From positions 96,407-160,406 of the forward strand of contig NZ_FOGE01000010.1 in assembly GCF_900111125.1 (NCBI RefSeq): DNA of 64,000 bases, read 5' to 3'. Under the pieces are notes generated by a model. That model made no database searches and had not been told where the DNA came from. It saw nothing but the letters and a program-made list of their open reading frames with translations. Origin of the DNA: Sphingobium sp. YR768 (GTDB taxonomy: Bacteria; Pseudomonadota; Alphaproteobacteria; Sphingomonadales; Sphingomonadaceae). Positions 57,769-64,000 of the stretch are shown here, one piece after another; position 1 is the first letter of the stretch; each line of letters begins with the position of its first letter. Both the position numbers and the translations under genes were made by a program.

Positions 57769-59106
57769 ATGGATCAGCTTTCTTCTTTCGCGTCAGCCAG
57801 ACTATCGCCGTCCTCCGGCACGGCCGGGCAAACCACCATATCCCGCCAGGATCGCTTGCGGTCGATTCTGGGCGGATCGATCGGCAATATGATCGAATGG
57901 TATGACTGGTATGTCTATTCGGCCTTCACCCTCTATTTCGCGCCGATCTTCTTCCCCTCGGACGACAGCACGGCGCAGTTGCTGAACGCGGCGGCGATTT
58001 TCGCCGTCGGTTTCCTCATGCGGCCGATCGGTGCCTGGGCGATGGGCATCTATGCCGACCGCCGGGGGCGCAAGGCCGGGCTGACCCTGTCGGTGATGAT
58101 GATGGCGGGCGGATCGCTGATGATCGCGGCCATCCCCAGCTATGGTGCGATCGGGGTCGCCGCGCCGGTGCTGCTGCTGTTCGCGCGGCTGATACAGGGG
58201 CTGTCGATCGGCGGTGAATATGGCGCCAGCGCCACCTATCTGTCGGAAATGGCGCAGAGCGACCAGCGCGGCTTCTTTTCCAGCTTTCAATATGTCACGT
58301 TGATCGCAGGGCAGTTGCTGGCGTTGTGCGTGCTGCTGCTGCTCCAGCTGTTCCTGACCGAACATCAACTGGAAAGCTGGGGTTGGCGCGTGCCCTTCGT
58401 CATTGGCGGGGTGATGGCCATCGGCGTCTATCGCCTTCGCCGGGGCCTCAAGGAAACCGAAGCGTTCGCAGAAAGCGCGGCAGTGAAGGAACAGCCGCAG
58501 TCAAGCGGATGGAATCTCATCCGCCGCCATCCGCGCGAAGTGTTGTTGGTGATGGCGTTGACCGCCGGCGGCACGCTCGCCTTCTATGCCTACAGCACCT
58601 ATATGCAGAAATTCCTGGTCAACAGCGCTGGGTTCGGCCGCCAGACCGCGACCGCCATCATGGCGTCGGCGCTGTTCATCTACATGCTCCTGCAACCCAT
58701 GGCGGGGTGGCTGTCCGACCGGATCGGACGCAAGCCGCTGCTCATCGGTTTCGGCGTCAGCGGGGTGCTGTTCACCACGGCGATCTTCACCGCGCTGGAA
58801 AGCGTCACATCCTCCTTCGGCGCCTTCCTGCTGGTGCTGGCCGGTTTGGTGATCGTCACTGGCTACACGTCGATCAATGCCATTGTGAAGGCGGAGCTGT
58901 TCCCGGCCAATATCCGGGCTCTGGGTGTCGCCTTGCCCTATGCCCTTGCCAACACCCTGTTCGGCGGCACGGCCGAATATGCCGCGCTTTGGATGAAGCA
59001 GGCGGGGATGGAAGGCGGCTTCTACTGGTATGTCACGGCGATGATCGCCGTGTCGCTGATCGTCTATCTGCGCATGCCCGATACGCGCAAAATCAGCCAA
59101 ATCTGA
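57769..59106 (+). CDS. MFS transporter of the metabolite:H+ symporter (KgtP-like) family
   Basis: This 445-residue, 12-helix inner-membrane protein has the MHS signatures GNMIEWYDWYVYSAFTLYF, RPIGAWAMGIYADRRGRK, RLIQGLSIGGEYGASATYL and ELFPANIRALGVALPYALAN. Relatives take up 2-oxoglutarate, citrate, shikimate, proline or betaine with protons. Its place 32 bp after FecR suggests it carries across the inner membrane whatever the STN receptor brings through the outer membrane. Confidence 0.92.
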   Translation: MDQLSSFASARLSPSSGTAGQTTISRQDRLRSILGGSIGNMIEWYDWYVYSAFTLYFAPIFFPSDDSTAQLLNAAAIFAVGFLMRPIGAWAMGIYADRRGRKAGLTLSVMMMAGGSLMIAAIPSYGAIGVAAPVLLLFARLIQGLSIGGEYGASATYLSEMAQSDQRGFFSSFQYVTLIAGQLLALCVLLLLQLFLTEHQLESWGWRVPFVIGGVMAIGVYRLRRGLKETEAFAESAAVKEQPQSSGWNLIRRHPREVLLVMALTAGGTLAFYAYSTYMQKFLVNSAGFGRQTATAIMASALFIYMLLQPMAGWLSDRIGRKPLLIGFGVSGVLFTTAIFTALESVTSSFGAFLLVLAGLVIVTGYTSINAIVKAELFPANIRALGVALPYALANTLFGGTAEYAALWMKQAGMEGGFYWYVTAMIAVSLIVYLRMPDTRKISQI

Positions 59107-59126
59107 AGAGAGGGAAGAAGAAGCCC

Positions 59127-60635
59127 ATGCCATCGCTGAACCGGACGCTTTGTCATATCCTGCCGCTGATGCTGCTGTGCCAGCCGGCAACGGCGCAGGA
59201 CGCCCCATCGCCGGTCGAGCCGGCCTTCACCTCGGTCCAGCCGGGCGACTTTGCCATTGCCGGATCGCTGTCCAACAGCTGGGCGGATTTCGACAATGAT
59301 GGCGATCTCGATCTCGCTGTGTCGCTCAAGGGCGGCGACATTCGTCTCTACCGCAACGACAATGGCCGGTTCGTCAATGTCGGGCCGCAACTGGGCCTGC
59401 CGACATCGGGGCCGGAAATGCGCGGCGTCGCCTGGGGCGATTATGATGGCGATGGCTGGGTCGACCTGCTGGGTGGCGCGACCATGCCGGGTGAACTGAG
59501 CCTGGTCTTCCACAATGACGGCGGTAAGGCATTCACCAATGTCGCGCCCGAAATCGGACTGACCATTCCCAACCGCTCGGCGCGCCAGACCAGCTGGGTC
59601 GATTTTGACAATGACGGCAATCTGGACGTCTATGCCGCCAACCGCATCGGCCCGAACAGCCTTTATCGCAACGACAAGGGCAAGTTCGTCCAGGTTTCGG
59701 CGGGCACCGGCGTGTCGGACTCCCGGCCCACGGTCGGCGCCTGCTGGTTCGATTACAATCGCGACGGCTTTCTCGACGTCTTCCTGGCCAATCAGTCTGG
59801 CGCCACGGATGCGCTCTGGCGCAACAATGGCGACGGCAGCTTTACCGATGTCGCGCCTGCACTGGGCATGGACAATCCGGGCCGCACGAAGGAGGAAGGC
59901 GGGGTCGGCTGCGCCGTTGGCGACTATGATAATGACGGCTTTCTCGACCTGTTCGTGCCCAATTATGGCGTGAACACGCTCTACCATAATAATGGCGACG
60001 GCAGCTTTACCAACGTCGCCGGGGCAATGGGCGTGGAGATCGACAATCATGCCGTGGGCGCCGCATGGGGCGATTATGACAATGACGGTTTCCTTGACCT
60101 CTATGTCACTTCCTATCATGGCCCGCGTGACCAGCAGCAGCCCAAAGACAGCCTGTTCCACAATGAAGGCGGCAAGGGGTTCCGGCAGGTTCTGACCGAA
60201 ACGTCGAAGCTGAATGTCGGCGATCATGGCGTGCAATGGGTCGATTATGACCGGGACGGCGCGCTCGACCTGTCGGTCATGCGGGGCTACACCAGCCAGG
60301 GCGGGCATTTCCTGTTCCATAATGATCTGGATCGGGCGGCGGCAAAGCGCGGCCTGTCGGTAACGCTGCTCGACGTGAAGGGCCGCTTCACCCGCATGGG
60401 GGCGGAAGTGCGCCTGTATGACAAGGCGGGCAAGATATTGGCCACGCGCCAGCTTTCGACCGGTGACGGCTATAATTCGGAAAATGCCGCGCCTCTGCAT
60501 TTCGGCCTGAAGTCGATGGATGCCGTGACGGTCGAGGTGACCTGGATGAGCCGCACGGGACGCAAGCTACAGACGGTGCGGAACATTGCCCCGGCGCGCT
60601 ATGCCGGAAAGACGCTGGTCATCAGGCAAAAATGA
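59127..60635 (+). CDS. Secreted FG-GAP/VCBS-repeat protein with C-terminal ASPIC/UnbV domain (CRTAC1-like)
   Basis: This 502-residue protein has a signal peptide ending ATAQ and seven calcium-type repeats with the motif DxDxDGxxD (DFDNDGDLD, DYDGDGWVD, DFDNDGNLD, DYNRDGFLD, DYDNDGFLD twice, DYDRDGALD), which should form a beta-propeller. The end (GAEVRLYDKAGKILATRQLS, then PLHFGLKSMDAVTVEVTWMS) is an ASPIC/UnbV domain. The function of such proteins is not established. The gene starts 20 bp after the transporter stop with AGGGAAG ahead of the ATG, so it belongs to the same operon. Confidence 0.92.
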   Translation: MPSLNRTLCHILPLMLLCQPATAQDAPSPVEPAFTSVQPGDFAIAGSLSNSWADFDNDGDLDLAVSLKGGDIRLYRNDNGRFVNVGPQLGLPTSGPEMRGVAWGDYDGDGWVDLLGGATMPGELSLVFHNDGGKAFTNVAPEIGLTIPNRSARQTSWVDFDNDGNLDVYAANRIGPNSLYRNDKGKFVQVSAGTGVSDSRPTVGACWFDYNRDGFLDVFLANQSGATDALWRNNGDGSFTDVAPALGMDNPGRTKEEGGVGCAVGDYDNDGFLDLFVPNYGVNTLYHNNGDGSFTNVAGAMGVEIDNHAVGAAWGDYDNDGFLDLYVTSYHGPRDQQQPKDSLFHNEGGKGFRQVLTETSKLNVGDHGVQWVDYDRDGALDLSVMRGYTSQGGHFLFHNDLDRAAAKRGLSVTLLDVKGRFTRMGAEVRLYDKAGKILATRQLSTGDGYNSENAAPLHFGLKSMDAVTVEVTWMSRTGRKLQTVRNIAPARYAGKTLVIRQK

Positions 60636-60645
60636 CCCGGGATCG

Positions 60646-60674
60646 GGCGTGGCGGTGATGATGTGCGCCACGCC
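60646..60674 (+). terminator. Hairpin after the FG-GAP gene
   Basis: GGCGTGGCG (60646-60654) and CGCCACGCC (60666-60674) form a perfect 9-bp stem 10 bp after the stop codon. There is no strong T-run, so it may end transcription with help or stabilise the message end. Confidence 0.55.
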
Positions 60675-60758
60675 TGATGGGTAGGTCTGGCGGATAAGCT
60701 GTTGCTCTCTTCCGGAGCAGGGCCATGCTGCGGGAAAGAGGCAGCTTGCTATCGATCC

Positions 60759-62465
60759 CTATTCTCTATGCTGTTCCGGCAGGATCTTTTCCACGATCAC
60801 CGGGGCGACCGGCACCGGATCGACGGCGCTTTTGACCAGCGTGTCGAGGCTGGAGCCATCAAGGCCCAGTTCCTTCATCAGCCCGTCGATCACAGGAGCC
60901 TGCGCGCGGTAGCGCAGGGCAGCGGAGACGGCGGCGCTGGCCAGATTCTGGTCGCCGCCAGCGCCGATGATCGCGCCGTCGCCACCGCCATGACCGCCAG
61001 TCAGCCCATCGACCTGCACGATCCTGATCGAGTCGATGGATTCCATCGGTTTGGCGGCCTCGCGGATCAGGTCGGGCAGCACTTTGAGCAACGCCATCTT
61101 GGTCTGGAGCGACATCTGGTCGGATGACAGCAGGTTTGCGGCCTCATTGACCGCGCGCTGGCCGGCCGCTTCCACTTCGAAGCGGACCCGGTCGGCCTCC
61201 GCGCGCAGCTTGGCGGCTTCGGCTTCACCCTCGGCCGCGACACGCAGCGCTTCGGCCCGGTCGGCGGCGACATGCTTCTCGGCCTCCGCCTCGACCCGGA
61301 TCGAAATGGCGGCGCGCTCGGCCTCACGGGAGGCGTCGATCAGTTCGATGCGCTTGGCGCGCTCGGCGATTTCAGTGGCGCGGGATGTCTGCACCTGCTC
61401 CTCGGCGGCGACCGCCTTGGCACGGGCTTCGTCGGCCTGCGCCTTGGCCTGACTTTCCTCGCGGCTTTTGTTCTGCACTGCGATCTGCTGTTCCTGCCGG
61501 GCGAGTTCGAGTGCCTGCGCCTGCGCGATCTTCGCCTGCTGCACGGCGCGGTCAGCCTCGATTTGCTGGCTGTCGACCAGCTTCTTCGCCTCGATCTTGG
61601 CCTGCTCGGCCTCCTGGCTGCGCAGCGACTGTTCGCGGGCGACCTCGGCCGATTGCACGGCGCGGCGCATTTCCACTTCTCGCTGCTGCTCCAGCCGGGC
61701 GAATTCGGTGTCGCGCGCAATCAGCATCGACTGGCGCTCGGCCTCCAGATTCTTCGTCTCGATCTGGACGCGCGTATCTTGCTCGATGTCGTTGCGGGTC
61801 TTCTTGCGCAGCTCGATCTGTTCGGTCAGCTTGGTCAGACCCTCGGCATCGAAGGCGTTGTTGGCGTTGAAATGCTCGATCGACGTCTGGTCGAGGCCGG
61901 TGAGCGAAACGCTCTCCAGTTCCAGACCGTTCATGGCGAGATCGACCGACGACACCTGCTGCACCTTCTGCACGAAATCGCCGCGCTGTTCGTGCAACTG
62001 GTTCATGGTCATGCCGGCCGCGACCGAACGCAGCGCGTCGACGAACTTGCCTTCGACCAGTTCCTTCAGGGCTTCGGGGTTCATCGTGCGCATGCCCAGC
62101 GTCTGCGCGGCGGTGGCGATCGACTGGGCATCGGGACGGACGCGGACATAGAATTCAGCCTTCACGTCGATGCGCAGCCGGTCGAGCGTGATCAGCGCGT
62201 CGCTATTCTTGCGCTCCACCGCCAGGCGCACGGTGTTCATGTTGACCGGCATCGTCTCATGGAAGATCGGCAGCACCAGCGCACCGCCGTTCATGACGAC
62301 CTTTTCCCCGCCAAAGCCGGTGCGGACAAAGCCGATTTCCTTCGATGCCCGTTTATAGAGGCGGGCTATGATGACGCCGATGACGAGCAGGGCGATAACG
62401 CCGACGCCCGGCAGGACGACATAGGGAAGGATGGAAAAGCTTTGCTGGACGGCAGGCAGGTTCAT
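60759..62465 (-). CDS. Flotillin family (YqiK-like) membrane scaffold protein
   Basis: The 568-residue protein has an N-terminal membrane segment (VLPGVGVIALLVIGVIIARL), then an SPFH domain (EIGFVRTGFGGEKVVMNGGA, VRLAVERKNSDALITLDRLR). A long Ala/Glu-rich coiled coil (about 230-480) and a C-terminal tail with HGGGDGAIIGAGGD complete it. Flotillins organise membrane microdomains as large oligomers. AGGAGA lies before the ATG at 62465. The YqiJ-like gene sits 26 bp upstream on the same strand, the usual partner. Confidence 0.93.
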   Translation of the reverse strand: MNLPAVQQSFSILPYVVLPGVGVIALLVIGVIIARLYKRASKEIGFVRTGFGGEKVVMNGGALVLPIFHETMPVNMNTVRLAVERKNSDALITLDRLRIDVKAEFYVRVRPDAQSIATAAQTLGMRTMNPEALKELVEGKFVDALRSVAAGMTMNQLHEQRGDFVQKVQQVSSVDLAMNGLELESVSLTGLDQTSIEHFNANNAFDAEGLTKLTEQIELRKKTRNDIEQDTRVQIETKNLEAERQSMLIARDTEFARLEQQREVEMRRAVQSAEVAREQSLRSQEAEQAKIEAKKLVDSQQIEADRAVQQAKIAQAQALELARQEQQIAVQNKSREESQAKAQADEARAKAVAAEEQVQTSRATEIAERAKRIELIDASREAERAAISIRVEAEAEKHVAADRAEALRVAAEGEAEAAKLRAEADRVRFEVEAAGQRAVNEAANLLSSDQMSLQTKMALLKVLPDLIREAAKPMESIDSIRIVQVDGLTGGHGGGDGAIIGAGGDQNLASAAVSAALRYRAQAPVIDGLMKELGLDGSSLDTLVKSAVDPVPVAPVIVEKILPEQHRE

Positions 62466-62491
62466 GTCTGTCTCCTGGACTTTGTGGGGAT

Positions 62492-63091
62492 TTAAATTCT
62501 CGGCAGATAATGGTCGCCATGGGAAATGGCGCGGAACAGATGCTCTTCCCGGCGGACGAGCAGGATGGTTTCTCCTTCTTCCAGTGTCTGATTGCCATTG
62601 TCGGGCTCGACCATGACATAATGGGCCTGACCATGATGATCCTCGACCCGCGCACGGGCGGGCGATCCGCCGGTGGCGCGGCCGGTGACGATCGTCGCGC
62701 GGCTGCCGACCAGATGGTCGAGCGAAATGGCGGTGGTGTGATCCTGTGGCAGGAAGGGGGCGACGATGCGCGCGGCAACGCCGGTGGCGGGCAGGGCGGC
62801 GACCGCCGCGCCGGGGACGGCGATCCACGGCGTGATCATGCCGCCGAACATATCATGCGCCGCCTGCTGCCCCAGCAGGCCGATGATGGCGAACAGGGTG
62901 AGGAACAGGGCGACCAGCGCCAGCAAGGGAAGACGGCCCAGACCCAGCCAGCCGAGCAGATCGGCATCCGTATCCAGATCCAGACCGGCATCGCCGGCAA
63001 AGCCCAGCGCCTGCACGGCGCCGATCAGCAGCATCAGCACAAGCGCCGACACGAAGACGATATTTTCCGGCGCGAAAAGAAAGGCCTCCAC
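62492..63091 (-). CDS. YqiJ-like (NfeD-related) membrane protein with an OB-fold
   Basis: This 199-residue protein has three membrane segments in the first 110 residues (IVFVSALVLMLLIGAVQALG, LLALVALFLTLFAIIGLLG, ITPWIAVPGAAVAALPATGV). A C-terminal OB-fold-type domain follows (LVGSRATIVTGRATGGSPAR, then AHYVMVEPDN). NfeD/YqiJ proteins are encoded beside flotillins and act with them in membrane organisation. AGGAGG and TTAGGAG precede the start at 63091. Confidence 0.88.
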   Translation of the reverse strand: MEAFLFAPENIVFVSALVLMLLIGAVQALGFAGDAGLDLDTDADLLGWLGLGRLPLLALVALFLTLFAIIGLLGQQAAHDMFGGMITPWIAVPGAAVAALPATGVAARIVAPFLPQDHTTAISLDHLVGSRATIVTGRATGGSPARARVEDHHGQAHYVMVEPDNGNQTLEEGETILLVRREEHLFRAISHGDHYLPRI

Positions 63092-63170
63092 TCCTAACCT
63101 CCTGATTCGCCAGCGATGCTAACCGACGAATGGAGGCAGGGACAGGACAAAGCGACTCAGGTGTATTATT

Positions 63171-63794
63171 TTACTGCATCACCACGTCGCGGCTGAGATA
63201 GACCTGCGCCACGCGGCCATCCTTCATCGCGCAGGTGAAGCGACGGGTGGTGCCGCTGGCGGCGCGATAGCTGGCGCGGGTTTCCACTTCGCCATCGATA
63301 TTGGTCGTGCCGCTTTGTCCGGCGCGGGGCGCTTCCATATGGCGGATTTCGGCATAGCCGCTCTGGCCCTGGGCTTCGTCCCGCGCGGCGAGCGCGCAGG
63401 CGTCGGTCAGCGCGTCATCCCCGGCGGCGACATCGGAAAAGTCGGCATCGTCGCTGCTGGGGGCGCTATGGACGTCGGCGCCATAGTCGGTGCCGCTGCT
63501 GGGCGGCGGCGCATCCTGATCGCCGTCATAGCTGTCGTTGCGGGCGGTCTGCGCCTGCTTGTCCTTGTTCAGCGAGGAGGCAACGATCGCCACCGCGCCA
63601 ACCAGCGCCGCGACGCCCACCGCATCGCCGAAGCCAAAGCCATTGCCGCGATGGCGATGATGATGGTCCCAGCCACCACGGCCACCATAGCCACCGCCCC
63701 AACCGGGCTGCGCCTGTGCCGTGCCGACGCTACCCAGCATCAGCCCCGCGCTTACCAGCGCTCCGGTCATCCAGCGTGCCTTGGTCCCGATCAT
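63171..63794 (-). CDS. Secreted Gly/His-rich hypothetical protein
   Basis: This 207-residue protein has a signal peptide ending TAQAQ. A GWGGGYGGRGGWDHHHRHRG stretch may bind metal. A hydrophobic helix (VGVAALVGAVAIVASSL), an Asp/Ser-rich linker and a C-terminal domain with two cysteines (ALTDACALAARDEAQGQ; RRFTCAMKDGRVAQVYLSRD) follow. AGGAGA lies 7 bp before the ATG at 63794. The hydrophobic helix suggests anchoring with the C-terminal domain in the periplasm. Function unknown; related proteins occur in other sphingomonads as far as I recall. Confidence 0.7.
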   Translation of the reverse strand: MIGTKARWMTGALVSAGLMLGSVGTAQAQPGWGGGYGGRGGWDHHHRHRGNGFGFGDAVGVAALVGAVAIVASSLNKDKQAQTARNDSYDGDQDAPPPSSGTDYGADVHSAPSSDDADFSDVAAGDDALTDACALAARDEAQGQSGYAEIRHMEAPRAGQSGTTNIDGEVETRASYRAASGTTRRFTCAMKDGRVAQVYLSRDVVMQ

Positions 63795-63884
63795 CTGCCT
63801 GTCTCCTGCGATGGATGGAGGCATAGCCGGGACAGGCTGTCGCAAGGCTGAACGGCAGGGGCATATGAACTGATCCCGCCTCTA

Positions 63885-63903
63885 TCGTCATGCTGAACTT
63901 GTT
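63885..63903. repeat. Second copy of the TCGTCATGCTGAACTTGTT repeat
   Basis: The 19 bases are identical to 33635-33653. The DNA from 63846 to the window end is otherwise without a secure gene. An open plus frame beginning after a TAA near 63908 and containing VRIGVGVNFAGQ runs off the edge and may be the start of another gene. Confidence 0.7.
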
Positions 63904-64000
63904 TCGTAAGCGCCGACGGAACCCGGCCTTGTGCGGATTGGGGTGGGCGTGAATTTCGCGGGGCAGATGGAGGCCTTGCGAGTGGATATCGAGCAGTCAA

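Noticed and set aside
58326..59126. Upstream extension of the FG-GAP protein frame through the MFS gene
   Set aside because: The extension has no protein features and overlaps a well-supported transporter. The signal peptide and ribosome binding site place the start at 59127.
62466..62828. N-terminal extension of the flotillin frame into the YqiJ-like gene
   Set aside because: The extension is out-of-frame YqiJ DNA. AGGAGA before the ATG at 62465 and the membrane anchor right after it define the true start.
63791..64000. Minus-strand open frame at the right edge
   Set aside because: It spans the CGTCATGCTGAACTTGTT repeat and the leader of the Gly/His-rich protein gene, and is Pro/Arg/Ser-rich without features.

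Overview
The window looks like chromosomal DNA of a sphingomonad (Sphingobium/Novosphingobium-like alphaproteobacterium). This is inferred from the high GC content, the two TonB-dependent receptors and their FecI/FecR-type regulation, the DUF2126/ATP-grasp/transglutaminase operon, the NDUFA9-like and COQ7 proteins, and several copies of an intergenic repeat beginning GTTCGCCCTGAGC. No phage, insertion sequence, rRNA or CRISPR array was seen. One tRNA, tRNA-Leu(GAG), is present.

Layout. 1-7.5 kb: the start of a probable GGDEF protein, a LysR regulator, a possible small-RNA locus, a CDC48-type double AAA+ ATPase, a methyltransferase, a LuxR-type regulator and proA. 7.5-12 kb: a low-GC small membrane protein, kdsA, a small phospholipase-A2-like protein, and a coupled membrane hydrolase / cytochrome P450 / small protein set. 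12-19 kb: a minus-strand operon of four genes, each overlapping the next by 4 bp (DUF2126-transglutaminase, ATP-grasp/alpha-E fusion, transglutaminase, small membrane protein). 19-29.5 kb: the tRNA, gltB, a DUF2059 protein, gltD, uppP, an NDUFA9-like protein, and a GDT1/TMEM165 family manganese exporter behind a yybP-ykoY riboswitch. 29.5-41 kb: housekeeping genes (amidase, coq7, dsbB, ctpA, an EnvC-like factor, rlmH, rsfS, nadD, rmuC) interrupted by a vapBC toxin-antitoxin pair. 41-44.5 kb: a GlxA-type regulator divergent from an alpha/beta hydrolase, an SDR and a membrane protein.

44.5-53 kb is the most interesting metabolic block. It holds a TonB receptor, a porin, a PQQ-associated beta-propeller, a PedF-type cytochrome c, a XoxJ-like binding protein, a PQQ alcohol dehydrogenase with the Asp-Phe-Asp signature of lanthanide-dependent enzymes, and a LuxR-family response regulator. 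The spacers before the cytochrome and the dehydrogenase genes share an aligned sequence element, which may be the regulator's target.

53-60.7 kb is a cell-surface-signalling nutrient uptake locus: a TonB receptor with an STN domain, divergent from an ECF sigma factor, a FecR anti-sigma, an MHS-type transporter and a secreted FG-GAP/ASPIC-UnbV protein. 60.7-64 kb holds a flotillin, its YqiJ-like partner and a secreted Gly/His-rich protein. Starts were often moved inward from the longest open frame, using Shine-Dalgarno sites and family N-termini.
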